Source of the DNA: Orrella sp037026685
GTDB lineage: Bacteria; Pseudomonadota; Gammaproteobacteria; Burkholderiales; Burkholderiaceae_B
Assembly (NCBI RefSeq): GCF_037026685.1
Contig: NZ_JBANET010000020.1
Coordinates: 24,363-88,362, forward strand
Length of the DNA: 64,000 nucleotides
Direction of reading: 5' to 3'
Part shown: piece by piece, positions 34,839 to 43,323 of the stretch
Layout of the letters: every line of letters starts with the position of its first letter
How positions within the stretch are numbered: the first letter of the stretch is position 1
Notes under the pieces: model-generated
The model's database searches: none
Seen by the model: the letters and a program-made list of their open reading frames with translations, nothing else
Told to the model about the DNA's origin: nothing
Program-made: the position numbers and the translations under genes

Positions 34839-35819
34839 ATGCAACCCCGCAGACTATTGGCCCTGCTTACCATCGCCGTGGGTGCGTCCCTGGGCGCATC
34901 AGCCGGCGCGAAGGAGTTGAGGCTGGGCCTGATCGTGCCGGCCACCCACGAATGGACCAAGGCGGCCAACGCCATGGGCGAGGAACTGGCGCAGCAGTCC
35001 GGAGGCAAGTACTCGGTCACCGCCTTTCCGGCCGGCCAGTTGGGCAATGAAGCGCAGATGATGCAGCAACTGCAGACCGGCGCGCTGGACATGGCCTTCA
35101 TGACCGTCGCGGAGGTGACGAACCGCGTGCCGGACATGAGCGCGTTGTTCGCCCCTTTCCTCGTCAGGGACACGCGCGAGGCTGGCGTGCTGCTCAATGG
35201 CCCGACCGCCCAGAAACTGCTCGAACGCCTGCCCCGCGAGATCGGGGCCGTGGGCGTGGGCTACGGCGTGGCGTCCATGCGCCTGATGCTCAACGCCTTT
35301 CCGACCCAGGGCGGGGGCGATCTGAAGGGCCGCAAGATGCGCATTACGCCGTTCCCGCCGGTGCGCGATTTCTATCAGTTGCTGGGGGCCGCCTCGACGC
35401 CGATGCCGCTGACCGACGTCTACGATTCGTTGGCCAACGGCCAGGTCGACGGCGTGGACGCCGATATCGAGCTGGTCTGGCGGATGAAGTTCTATGAGCG
35501 GGGCAATACGCTGGTGCATTCGAATCACATGATGTTCCCGGTGGTGGGGTTGGTGTCCGGCCGCCTGTGGCAGCAATTGCCGCCGCAGGACCGTGAACTG
35601 ATAGGCGGGCTGGCCCGCAAGCACCTGAATACATTGTTCGGCACCTACGACACCGTTGCGGTCGAGATGCGCCGGAACATCGAGGAAACGCAGAAGGTGA
35701 AGGTCGTGGATGCCGGACCGGAGTTCTTCGGCGACGTGCTGCAGAAGTGGGAAGAGATCTGGCTCAAGCGCACGCCCGTCCTGGCCGACCTGCGCAAGGA
35801 AGCGGCGGCCATCCGTTGA
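34839..35819 (+). CDS. TRAP transporter substrate-binding protein (DctP), system 1
   Basis: 326 aa. A signal peptide (about residues 1-24) precedes the DctP/TAXI-like fold (LRLGLIVPATHEWTKAA; the RKMRITPFPPVRDFYQ ligand region with the conserved Arg). It would capture an organic acid in the periplasm for the DctQ/DctM proteins just downstream. AAAGGAG is a strong ribosome site before the ATG. Ligand not predictable from sequence, but the operon suggests a furan or related acid. Confidence 0.9.
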   Translation: MQPRRLLALLTIAVGASLGASAGAKELRLGLIVPATHEWTKAANAMGEELAQQSGGKYSVTAFPAGQLGNEAQMMQQLQTGALDMAFMTVAEVTNRVPDMSALFAPFLVRDTREAGVLLNGPTAQKLLERLPREIGAVGVGYGVASMRLMLNAFPTQGGGDLKGRKMRITPFPPVRDFYQLLGAASTPMPLTDVYDSLANGQVDGVDADIELVWRMKFYERGNTLVHSNHMMFPVVGLVSGRLWQQLPPQDRELIGGLARKHLNTLFGTYDTVAVEMRRNIEETQKVKVVDAGPEFFGDVLQKWEEIWLKRTPVLADLRKEAAAIR

Positions 35820-35895
35820 GGCGGCCGCGAGGCGCTGGTTCCCGGGCGCCGCGACGGCGGCGCCAGTCTGATTGCTTGCCATCCCTGGAGATCCC

Positions 35896-36480
35896 GTGCT
35901 GGATGCTCTTCATCGTTTAAGTGGCCGCATCGAATGCGTCGAGCGCATCGCCGTCCGTGCGTTCGTGCTTGCCCTGCCAGTGATGATTCTTGCCAATACC
36001 CTGGGCAGAGCGATGCGCTCGCCCATCTACTGGATGGATGAGCTGGCGATCCACTGCATGGTGTGGCTGGCGATGATCGGCTTGTCCCTGACGCTCAAGA
36101 CGCGCAGCGCGGTGGCGGTGACCATGCTCGTGGATGCGGTCGCGCCCGGCCTGATGAAAGGCATGAGGGTGGTGGTCGACCTGATCATCCTGGCCTTCGC
36201 GCTGACGTTGTTGTTCCTGTGCATGCGCTGGTTCGACCCCGTGATGCTCGCGCGCGCCGGATTCGACCTGCATGAATTCTCCGGCCAGACGTTCAACTTC
36301 ATGTACCAGGACACGACGGCCACTCTCGGCATGCGCAAGTTCTGGTTTTGGCTGATCGTCCCGGTCGTGGCGTTGACTACCAGCGTGCATGCGGCCTCGA
36401 ACCTGGCCCGTACGGTCTCGGCCCCGGCAACGGCATTGAAGGCAAAGCTCGCTTCTGCGGGATCCAGGGGGCTCGACTGA
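35896..36480 (+). CDS. TRAP transporter small permease (DctQ), system 1
   Basis: 194 aa with four transmembrane helices, the DctQ pattern. I took the GTG at 35896 because GGAG ends 5 nt ahead of it; a TTG 24 nt upstream is also in frame. Its TGA overlaps the dctM ATG by one base, so the two are translationally coupled. Confidence 0.85.
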   Translation: MLDALHRLSGRIECVERIAVRAFVLALPVMILANTLGRAMRSPIYWMDELAIHCMVWLAMIGLSLTLKTRSAVAVTMLVDAVAPGLMKGMRVVVDLIILAFALTLLFLCMRWFDPVMLARAGFDLHEFSGQTFNFMYQDTTATLGMRKFWFWLIVPVVALTTSVHAASNLARTVSAPATALKAKLASAGSRGLD

Positions 36481-37745
36481 TGTCCATTGCAGCTATCTTT
36501 GCCGTCCTGCTGGCGATCGGTCTGCCGATAGCGCTGGTGCTGGCGGTCACCGCCTTGTCCTACATCTACCTGAGCGGCAATACGGTGCTGTACCTGTCGT
36601 TCCCGCAGCAGCTGTACGGCAGCCTGGAGAACTACGGCCTGATCGCCATTCCGCTTTTCATGCTGGTGGGCGAGCTCATGAACGAGGGCGGCATCACGCG
36701 CAGGCTGATTGCCCTGGCTTCGGTGTTCGTCGGCCATGTGCGCGGGGGGCTGGCCTACATCAATATCGTGGCCAATATGTTCCTGGCTTCCATCATCGGG
36801 TCGGCCAACGCGCAGACGGCGGTGATGGCGCAGGTCATGGTGCCCGAAATGCAAAGAAAGGGTTTTTCGCGAGGCTTCGCCACGGCCACCACCTGCGCCG
36901 GGGCCCTGATGGCGCCGGTCATTCCTCCCTCGATGCTGTTCGTGATCTTCGGGGTGCTGGCGCAGGTCTCGATCGGCGACCTGTTCATCGCGGGCATCAT
37001 CCCTGGCCTGCTGCTGGGCTTTACCTTCATCGCGGTGCTCGCGATGCTGGGCATGTTCTACAGCTATCCGCCGGGCGAGCGCCTGGACCGTAGGCAGAAG
37101 CTACACAACATCCTGGCGGCCATTCCCTCGCTGGCGGTGCCCGCCGTCATGATAGGCGGCATTCTCGGCGGCCTGACCACGCCCACCGAAGCGGCCGCTG
37201 TGGGGGCGGCGATGTCGGTCCTGGTAGGCAGGTTCGCGCATGGCGAGATCAGGCTGGACCGGCTGGGCGCCATGCTCATGCGCGTGGCCTTCAATACCGG
37301 GGTGGTGTTGATACTGGTTGCCGCTGCCGACGTGTTCGGCTGGGTCATCGTCTTCGAGAAGGTGCCGCAGCAGATCGCCCTCGTCCTGCAGCAAATGACC
37401 GCCGAGCCCTTCGTGTTCATGCTGCTCGTCATGGCTCTGCTGCTGATCGTCGGCTGCGTGCTGGACGGCATCGCCGCACTGATCCTGCTGGTGCCCATTT
37501 TGCTACCGGTGGCCACGCAGGTCTACGGGATCGACCCGTATCACTTCGGCGTGGTGATCTGCATCAACCTGACGCTGGGCTTGCTGACGCCTCCGGTCGG
37601 CGCCGCGCTTTACGTGGCATCGAGCGTGACCGGGGCCAGCCCGGGCGAGATCCTGCGGCCGCTGGCGCCGTTCCTCATCGCGACGGCGGCCATACTGGTG
37701 CTGCTGTCCTGGCAGCCCCTGCTGGTCACTGCGCTGATCAGGTAA
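36480..37745 (+). CDS. TRAP transporter large permease (DctM), system 1
   Basis: 421 aa, about twelve transmembrane helices, DctM/YiaN family. Typical segments are GLIAIPLFMLVGELMNEGGI near residue 57 and the TPPVGAALYVASSVTG stretch near the C-terminus. It forms the Na+-driven channel with DctQ. Start overlaps dctQ. Confidence 0.92.
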   Translation: MSIAAIFAVLLAIGLPIALVLAVTALSYIYLSGNTVLYLSFPQQLYGSLENYGLIAIPLFMLVGELMNEGGITRRLIALASVFVGHVRGGLAYINIVANMFLASIIGSANAQTAVMAQVMVPEMQRKGFSRGFATATTCAGALMAPVIPPSMLFVIFGVLAQVSIGDLFIAGIIPGLLLGFTFIAVLAMLGMFYSYPPGERLDRRQKLHNILAAIPSLAVPAVMIGGILGGLTTPTEAAAVGAAMSVLVGRFAHGEIRLDRLGAMLMRVAFNTGVVLILVAAADVFGWVIVFEKVPQQIALVLQQMTAEPFVFMLLVMALLLIVGCVLDGIAALILLVPILLPVATQVYGIDPYHFGVVICINLTLGLLTPPVGAALYVASSVTGASPGEILRPLAPFLIATAAILVLLSWQPLLVTALIR

Positions 37746-37796
37746 GCGGGGCGGGCGGGCGCCCACGCGCCGGGCCCATTCATACGGAGAAGCATA

Positions 37797-38555
37797 ATGA
37801 GCAAACTGAAGGACCGCGTCGCCATCGTTACCGGCGGCGCACAGGGGATTGGTGCGGCCTACGCACGGGCGCTGGCTGCCGAGGGCGCGCGCGTGGCGAT
37901 CGCCGACGTGCTGGACGGCACCGCGGCCGCCCAGGACATCGAGGCGGCCGGCGGCAGTGCGATGTCGGTGACGGTAGACGTGGCCGACGAAGTCTCTACA
38001 CAAGCAATGGCGCGGGCGGTGGTCGAACATTTCGGCCGCCTGGACATCCTGGTCAACAACGCAGCCGTGTACGCCTCGCTGCAGCTCAAGCCTTTCACCG
38101 AGATCGACGTGGCCGAATGGGACAAGGTGATGGCGGTCAACGTGCGCGGCCCCTTCCTGTGCGCCAGGGCGGTCTTGCCGTACATGCGCCGCGCGGGCTA
38201 CGGCCGCATCGTTAACATCTCGTCGGGCACGCCCTTCAAGGGTACGCCCAACCTGTTGCACTACGTCACTTCCAAGGGCGCAGTCCTGGCCATGACCCGC
38301 GCCTTGGCCCGCGAGGTCGGGGCCGACGGCATCTGCGTCAACACCCTTGCGCCAGGGCTGGTGCTCAGCGAAGGCGTGCTCCAGAACGAGGCGCTGCGCC
38401 AGACACTGACCGGCCCGGTGATCGCCAGCCGGGCCATCAAGCGGGACCAGATGCCGCAGGATCTCATCGAGCCGCTTCTGCTGCTGGTCTCCGATGGCTG
38501 CGCCTTCATGACCGGCGAGACCATCGTGGTCGACGGCGGCTCGGTCATGCATTGA
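37797..38555 (+). CDS. Short-chain dehydrogenase/reductase
   Basis: 252 aa classical SDR. NAD(P) motif TGGAQGIG (residues 12-19), NNAAV, the catalytic Ser/Tyr/Lys set NISSGTP, Tyr155 and Lys159 in HYVTSKG, and the C-terminal VVDGG. It follows the TRAP genes by 51 nt and precedes an ALDH by 62 nt. In this setting an alcohol-to-aldehyde oxidation of the hydroxylase product is likely, which is inference. Confidence 0.9.
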   Translation: MSKLKDRVAIVTGGAQGIGAAYARALAAEGARVAIADVLDGTAAAQDIEAAGGSAMSVTVDVADEVSTQAMARAVVEHFGRLDILVNNAAVYASLQLKPFTEIDVAEWDKVMAVNVRGPFLCARAVLPYMRRAGYGRIVNISSGTPFKGTPNLLHYVTSKGAVLAMTRALAREVGADGICVNTLAPGLVLSEGVLQNEALRQTLTGPVIASRAIKRDQMPQDLIEPLLLLVSDGCAFMTGETIVVDGGSVMH

Positions 38556-38617
38556 ATGCGGCGCATGACCTTGCCCTCGAACCCTCCGCCGCCGGGCGGA
38601 CCCACGGAGAAAAAACC

Positions 38618-40078
38618 ATGACAGCCATTGCGCAACCCTGGATCGCAGGCCAATGGACGCCCGTCGAAAGCGGCGCTCTTGCCGAGAGCGTGAACCCGAG
38701 TACCGGCCAGGTGCTGGGCCGTTTCGCCGATGCCGGCACGGCCGAGGCCCAGGCGGCCATCGCCGCGGCCCGGCGCGCTTTCTTGCATACCGACTGGGCG
38801 CATGCACCGCGCCTGCGCGCGGCGGTGATGCTGGAGTTCGCCGATCGGGTGGAGCGCCGCAGCCAAGAGCTGGCGCTGCTTCTGGCGAACGAAACCGGCA
38901 AGCTGCTCAAGCCGGCGCAGGCCGAGATCGCGGGCACGATTTCCGAGATCCGTTTCTATGCCGGTCTGGCACGCACCATCTTTGGCCGTACCACCGAAGT
39001 GGAGCCGGGTGCCCTGTCGGTGCTCAGCCGCGAGGCCGCCGGGGTGGCGGGCATCATCGTGCCGTGGAACGCGGCCGCCATCCTGCTAGTGCGTTCGCTG
39101 GCCCCGGCCATGGCCGCCGGCTGCGCCAGCGTGGTCAAGCTCGCGCCGCAGGCGGCGCTGTTCCAGACTGAGCTGATGCGCTGCCTGAACGATATTCCCG
39201 CCCTGCCGCCGGGCGTGGTGAATTTCTATGGCTGCACGAGCAGCGCCCCAAGCGAGGCCCTGGTGGCTTCAAGCGACGTGGACGTCATCAGTTTCACCGG
39301 CAGCGTGCCGGTGGGCCAGCGCATCATGGCCGCCGCGGCCGGCAGCCTCAAGCGCCTGAACCTCGAATTGGGCGGCAAGGCGCCGGCCGTCGTGTTCGGC
39401 GACGTCGATGTCGAGGCGCTTGCGCCTCAACTGGCGGCAGCGGCCACGGTCGCGGCTGGCCAGCAGTGCACCGCGCTGGATCGGGTGCTGGTGCACGAAA
39501 GCGTGCTGCATCCGCTGCGCGATGCGCTCGCCCGGCAGTTCCGGGCGATGCGGGTGGGGCCGGCCACCGCATCCGACAGCCAGATGGGGCCCTTGATCGA
39601 TGTCGGCAACCGCGACCGCATCGACCGCCTGGTCGAGGATTGCAGGCGCTATGGCGAGGTGATCGTGCGCGGCCAGGTGCCCGGCGGCGAACTGGCGCAC
39701 GGGGCTTTCATTGGTCCGAGCCTGGTCGAGGTCGGCGACCTGCAATCGCCTATCGTTCAGGAAGAGTTCTTCGGTCCGGTACTGAACCTGGAGACGTTCG
39801 CCGACGAGGCGCAAGCGGTGGCGCGCGCCAATGCGACCCGCTACGGCCTGGCCGCCAGCGTATGGACGCGCGACGGGGCGCGTGCGCGGCGTGTGGCGCG
39901 CGCCTTGCGCAGCGGCACGGTTTGGATCAATACGCACAACAAGCTGCTTGCCGAGGCCGAGACGGGCGGCTACGGTGCCAGCGGGTTCGGCCGCCTGCAC
40001 GGCGCCGAGGCCCTGCTGGAGTTTCTGGAAACCAAACACGTGTACGAGGAGGTGGGCCGCGTGGCCCCTGGAGATTAA
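38618..40078 (+). CDS. NAD(P)-dependent aldehyde dehydrogenase, copy 2
   Basis: 486 aa ALDH. Glutamate motif LELGGKAP and catalytic Cys284 in AGQQCTAL. It is a paralogue of the ALDH at 23770 and keeps the same blocks (TISEIRFYAGLAR, GVAGIIVPWNA, VWINTHNKLLAEAETGGYG). GGAGA is 10 nt ahead of the ATG at 38618. Last gene of the hydroxylase-TRAP-SDR unit, so a formyl-furan to furan carboxylate step is plausible. A weak ACATCA/TGATGT hairpin follows the stop. Confidence 0.92.
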   Translation: MTAIAQPWIAGQWTPVESGALAESVNPSTGQVLGRFADAGTAEAQAAIAAARRAFLHTDWAHAPRLRAAVMLEFADRVERRSQELALLLANETGKLLKPAQAEIAGTISEIRFYAGLARTIFGRTTEVEPGALSVLSREAAGVAGIIVPWNAAAILLVRSLAPAMAAGCASVVKLAPQAALFQTELMRCLNDIPALPPGVVNFYGCTSSAPSEALVASSDVDVISFTGSVPVGQRIMAAAAGSLKRLNLELGGKAPAVVFGDVDVEALAPQLAAAATVAAGQQCTALDRVLVHESVLHPLRDALARQFRAMRVGPATASDSQMGPLIDVGNRDRIDRLVEDCRRYGEVIVRGQVPGGELAHGAFIGPSLVEVGDLQSPIVQEEFFGPVLNLETFADEAQAVARANATRYGLAASVWTRDGARARRVARALRSGTVWINTHNKLLAEAETGGYGASGFGRLHGAEALLEFLETKHVYEEVGRVAPGD

Positions 40079-40161
40079 CATCATTTTCAGTGATGTAAGG
40101 AGGGCAGCGTGTAGGCCAGGTCCGGATGGGAACCGCGAAGGTACAAATCAGCCCGGCGAGA

Positions 40162-40218
40162 TGGCAATCATTATATTTGATAGAAAAAATCATTAAATAT
40201 TATTTGAAGTGATTGCCA
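40162..40218. repeat. 9-bp inverted repeat spanning promoter P2
   Basis: TGGCAATCA (40162-40170) and TGATTGCCA (40210-40218) are perfect inverted arms 39 bp apart. The left arm includes half of the LysR box and the right arm lies in the -35/-10 spacer, so a regulator bound at both could bend the DNA. Confidence 0.6.
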
Positions 40219-40232
40219 CCCCTCCCTATACT
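40167..40232 (+). promoter_or_regulatory. LysR-controlled promoter P2 (second hmf operon)
   Basis: LysR box ATCATTATATTTGAT (40167-40181, T-N11-A), then 22 bp, -35 TTGAAG (40204-40209), 17-bp spacer, -10 TATACT (40227-40232). Geometry is identical to the promoter at 21410-21475. The start would be near 40239, placing the box centre at about -65. Confidence 0.75.
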
Positions 40233-40432
40233 TCATCGCACAAGAACGATAGCGGACAGCCTGGACAGGCTTGGCCTGGCTGCATGGGCGCCGCAACCGA
40301 GACCTCCATGATCCACGCGTTTCGCTCCGTGGCGCCGGAACCGTTCCGGGTGCCGGCCCATACGGTGTCGCAGGCCCCGCGCAAGGTTCCTTCGCCGGCG
40401 TCCTTCCCAAATCCCATCCACGAGGCGTTTCA

Positions 40433-41875
40433 ATGAACACGACAATTTCGCCCGCCGAGGCAACGCGAGACCTGCGCGCCTGGCTGGCCCGCCTGAGCGA
40501 CACCGGCCGCATGGCCGTGATTCAAGAGAATGTCGCCCTCAAGCACGAACTGGCCGCCATCGCCAAGCGTCTGGACGGGCGCCAGGCTGCCTTTTTCCCC
40601 AGGCCGGATGGGCACGCCATCCCGGTCATTTCGGGGTTCATGGCGCGCCGCGCCTGGATCGCCGAAGCGATGGGCGTGCCCGAATCCGAATTGCTGCAGG
40701 CCTATCGGCGGGCCGCTGACGAACCCTTGCCCTGGCAGGAAGTGCCGGCCGGCCAGGCCGCCTGTCAGGAAGTCGTGCACCGGGAAGTCGACCTGCACGA
40801 TCTGCTGCCCATCCCCACCCACAGCGAACACGACAGCGGCCCCTACATCACGGCGGGCATGGTCATCGCGCGCAATCCCAGCACCGGCATCCAGAACGTA
40901 TCGATCAACCGGATACAGGTCCATGCGCGAGACCGCATGGCGGTGCTGTTGCTGCCCCGCCATCTTTTCAGCTATCACCAGGCAGCGGAAGCCATGGGCC
41001 AGCCGCTGTCCGTGGCGATCGTGATCGGGGCCGATCCGCTGACGCTGCTTGCCTCGCAGGCGATCGCCCCGCTGGACTACGACGAGCTTGGCATCGCCGG
41101 CGCCTTGCATGGCGCACCGCTGCCGGTGGCCAAGTGCCTGACCAGCGAGGTGAGGGTGCCGGCCGGCGCGGAGATCGTCATCGAGGGACGACTGCTGCCC
41201 CAAGTGCGCGAGCCCGAGGGGCCTTTCGGCGAGTTTCCCAAGTACTACAGCGCGCGCGAGGAGCGCGAGGTCATCCAGGTCGACCTGGTCACGCACCGCA
41301 AATCGCCGATCTTCCACACCATCGTGCCGGCCGAGATGGAGCATTTGCTGCTGGGCTCGATCCCGCGCGAAGCCACGCTGCTTGCCCACCTGCAGCGCAG
41401 CTTTTCCGGCGTGCAGGACGTGCATCTGTCGATAGGCGGGGTGGGGCGCTACCATTTGTTCGTCAAGCTCGACAAGCGCCGCGAGGGCGAACCGAAGAAC
41501 GTCATTCTTTGCGCTTTCGGCGCGCACTACGACATCAAGCAGGTCATCGTGGTCGATACTGACGTGGACGTGCACGACCCGCAGCAGGTCGAATGGGCGG
41601 TGGCCACGCGGTTCCAGGCCGATCGCGACCTGGTCGTGGTCTCTGGCGCCCAGGGCTCGGTGCTCGACCCGTCAACGACCGTCGGGCAGCCCACGGACGC
41701 GCCCGCCCATATGCAGGGCATCAGCGCCAAGATGGGCCTGGATGCGACCCGGCCGGTTTCCTACCATGAGCACGTCTTTACCAAGGTGCGGGTGCCGGGT
41801 GAGGACGAGGTGGACCTTGCCGCCGTCGTGCAGCGCGGCGTCTCGGTCGACTGGCGCACCGCTACCGCATCATGA
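40433..41875 (+). CDS. hmfF: UbiD-family decarboxylase, probable 2,5-furandicarboxylate decarboxylase
   Basis: 480 aa prenylated-FMN decarboxylase. The UbiD catalytic triad is visible as Arg160 (SINRIQV), Glu262 and Glu267 (EPEGPFGEF), with the same 5-residue Glu-Glu spacing as the family. It would take the carboxyl group off 2,5-furandicarboxylate to give 2-furoate. GAGG lies before the ATG at 40433. It overlaps a UbiX gene and precedes hmfE, so a catabolic role fits better than ubiquinone synthesis. Substrate is inferred from context. Confidence 0.8.
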   Translation: MNTTISPAEATRDLRAWLARLSDTGRMAVIQENVALKHELAAIAKRLDGRQAAFFPRPDGHAIPVISGFMARRAWIAEAMGVPESELLQAYRRAADEPLPWQEVPAGQAACQEVVHREVDLHDLLPIPTHSEHDSGPYITAGMVIARNPSTGIQNVSINRIQVHARDRMAVLLLPRHLFSYHQAAEAMGQPLSVAIVIGADPLTLLASQAIAPLDYDELGIAGALHGAPLPVAKCLTSEVRVPAGAEIVIEGRLLPQVREPEGPFGEFPKYYSAREEREVIQVDLVTHRKSPIFHTIVPAEMEHLLLGSIPREATLLAHLQRSFSGVQDVHLSIGGVGRYHLFVKLDKRREGEPKNVILCAFGAHYDIKQVIVVDTDVDVHDPQQVEWAVATRFQADRDLVVVSGAQGSVLDPSTTVGQPTDAPAHMQGISAKMGLDATRPVSYHEHVFTKVRVPGEDEVDLAAVVQRGVSVDWRTATAS

Positions 41876-42477
41876 GCCTGGTCGGTGGCAAGCCCCGCCT
41901 GATCGTGGCGATTACCGGCGCCAGCGGCGCCGTATACGGTGTGCGCCTGTTGGAGCAGTTGCGCCAGGGCGGCGCCTGCGAAACCCATCTGGTCATGTCT
42001 TCTTCCGGCGCGTTGACCGCGGCCCAGGAACTGGGGCTCAAGCGCAGCCAGGCCGAGGCCTTGGCCGACGTCGTGCACAGCGCCAAGGACATCGGCGCGG
42101 CCATCGCCAGCGGTTCGTTCCACTCGGCCGGCATGGTGATCGCGCCATGCTCGATGAAGACCTTGGCCAGCATCGCTCACGGGCTGGCCGACAATCTGGT
42201 CAGCCGCGCGGCCGACGTGGTGCTCAAAGAGCGCCGCAAGCTGGTGCTGCTGGCGCGCGAGACACCGCTGAACCTGGCTCACCTGCGCAACATGACGGCG
42301 GTGACGGAAATGGGCGGCATCGTTTTTCCACCCGTGCCGGCTTTCTATACCTGCCCGGCTTCGCTCGACGACATCGTCAACCATACCGTGGGTCGCGTCC
42401 TTGACTTGTTCTCCATCCCGCATGCCGGGCTGGTCAAGCGCTGGGAAGGGATGGGCCCGCCGACGCAACCCCGATAG
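41872..42477 (+). CDS. hmfG: UbiX-type flavin prenyltransferase
   Basis: 201 aa flavoprotein that makes prenylated FMN for UbiD-type enzymes. Family motifs are ITGASGAVYGVRLLEQL at the N-terminus, SMKTLASIAHG near residue 100 and the ARETPLNLAHLRNM stretch near 125. The ATG overlaps the hmfF stop by 4 nt. A dedicated copy next to hmfF suggests that the decarboxylase needs its own cofactor supply. Confidence 0.88.
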   Translation: MSLVGGKPRLIVAITGASGAVYGVRLLEQLRQGGACETHLVMSSSGALTAAQELGLKRSQAEALADVVHSAKDIGAAIASGSFHSAGMVIAPCSMKTLASIAHGLADNLVSRAADVVLKERRKLVLLARETPLNLAHLRNMTAVTEMGGIVFPPVPAFYTCPASLDDIVNHTVGRVLDLFSIPHAGLVKRWEGMGPPTQPR

Positions 42478-42506
42478 AGAACGCCATACATCCCAAGGAG
42501 TACCCC

Positions 42507-43313
42507 GTGACACAACTGAAGCATTCCGCACAGCATCTGCTGCAAGACCTTGACGGCTTTCGCGTTGAGATCGACGCTGCCCGCCAGCGCGCCGACATCG
42601 TCTTGAACCGCGGTCCGTTCAATATCATTTCCATGGCCCAGCGCGATCAGTTGCGGCTGGTGTTCGAATCGCTGGACGAGAACGATGCCGTGCGCGTGAT
42701 CGTGCTGCGCGCCGAGGGCGAGCATTTCTCCAGCGGCGGCGACATCAAGGGTTTCCTCGAGGCCAGTCCCGAGCATGTCTCCAAGCTGGCCTGGAACATC
42801 GCCGCTCCCGCCCGCTGCAGCAAGCCGGTGATCGCCGCCAATCGTGGCTATTGCTTCGGCGTCGGATTCGAAATATCGCTGGCCTGCGACTTTCGTCTAG
42901 TCACCGATACCACCCTGTATGCCTTGCCCGAGCAGAAGCTCGGCCAGATTCCAGGCTCGGGCGGTTCGGCCCGGCTGCAGAAGATGGTCGGCATCACCCG
43001 CACCAAGGATATCGTGATGCGATCGCGCCGCATTCCCGGCCGGCAGGCCTGGGAGTGGGGCGTGGCCACCGAGTGCGTGCCGAATGCCGAACTCGAGGCC
43101 GCGACGGATCGCCTGGTCGATGAGCTGCGCACTTTCTCGCCGCTGGCTCAGCGCACCGCCAAGAAGCTGCTCAACGACACCGAGGACGCCTCGCTGTCGA
43201 CTTCCATCGAGCTCGAAGGCCATTGCTACAGCCGCCTGCGCAGTTCGGACGATTTTCGTGAAGGCGTGCAGGCCTTTCACGCCAAGCGTGCGCCGCAGTT
43301 CACCGGTTCGTAG
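42507..43313 (+). CDS. hmfE: Enoyl-CoA hydratase-family protein, probable 2-oxoglutaroyl-CoA hydrolase
   Basis: 268 aa crotonase-fold protein. GTG start at 42507 with AAGGAG upstream. Oxyanion-hole regions are seen as EHFSSGGDIKGF near residue 73 and NRGYCFGVGFEISLACDFR near residue 112. HmfE, in the furoate pathway, is a crotonase relative that releases CoA from 2-oxoglutaroyl-CoA. The gene follows hmfG by 29 nt. As I recall, the HmfE proteins match this one well, but no alignment was possible. Confidence 0.75.
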   Translation: MTQLKHSAQHLLQDLDGFRVEIDAARQRADIVLNRGPFNIISMAQRDQLRLVFESLDENDAVRVIVLRAEGEHFSSGGDIKGFLEASPEHVSKLAWNIAAPARCSKPVIAANRGYCFGVGFEISLACDFRLVTDTTLYALPEQKLGQIPGSGGSARLQKMVGITRTKDIVMRSRRIPGRQAWEWGVATECVPNAELEAATDRLVDELRTFSPLAQRTAKKLLNDTEDASLSTSIELEGHCYSRLRSSDDFREGVQAFHAKRAPQFTGS

Positions 43314-43323
43314 AGGGACTAGC

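Larger units (their letters stand above)
40079..40432. other. 354-bp regulatory gap before hmfF
   Basis: Contains an AT-rich block with a LysR box, matched -35/-10 promoter and a long 9-bp inverted repeat (40162-40218), then a GC-rich leader of about 194 nt before the hmfF ATG. The hmfF frame stays open back to 40271, but nothing supports an earlier start, and no separate gene is convincing. Confidence 0.6.

Noticed and set aside
40271..40432. 54-codon N-terminal extension of hmfF
   Set aside because: Low-similarity, Arg/Gly/Pro-rich and without a ribosome site; ATG 40433 has GAGG and gives the family start.
40433..42477. ubiD/ubiX for ubiquinone synthesis
   Set aside because: The pair sits in an inducible catabolic operon with a crotonase and dehydrogenases; FDCA decarboxylation explains the context better.
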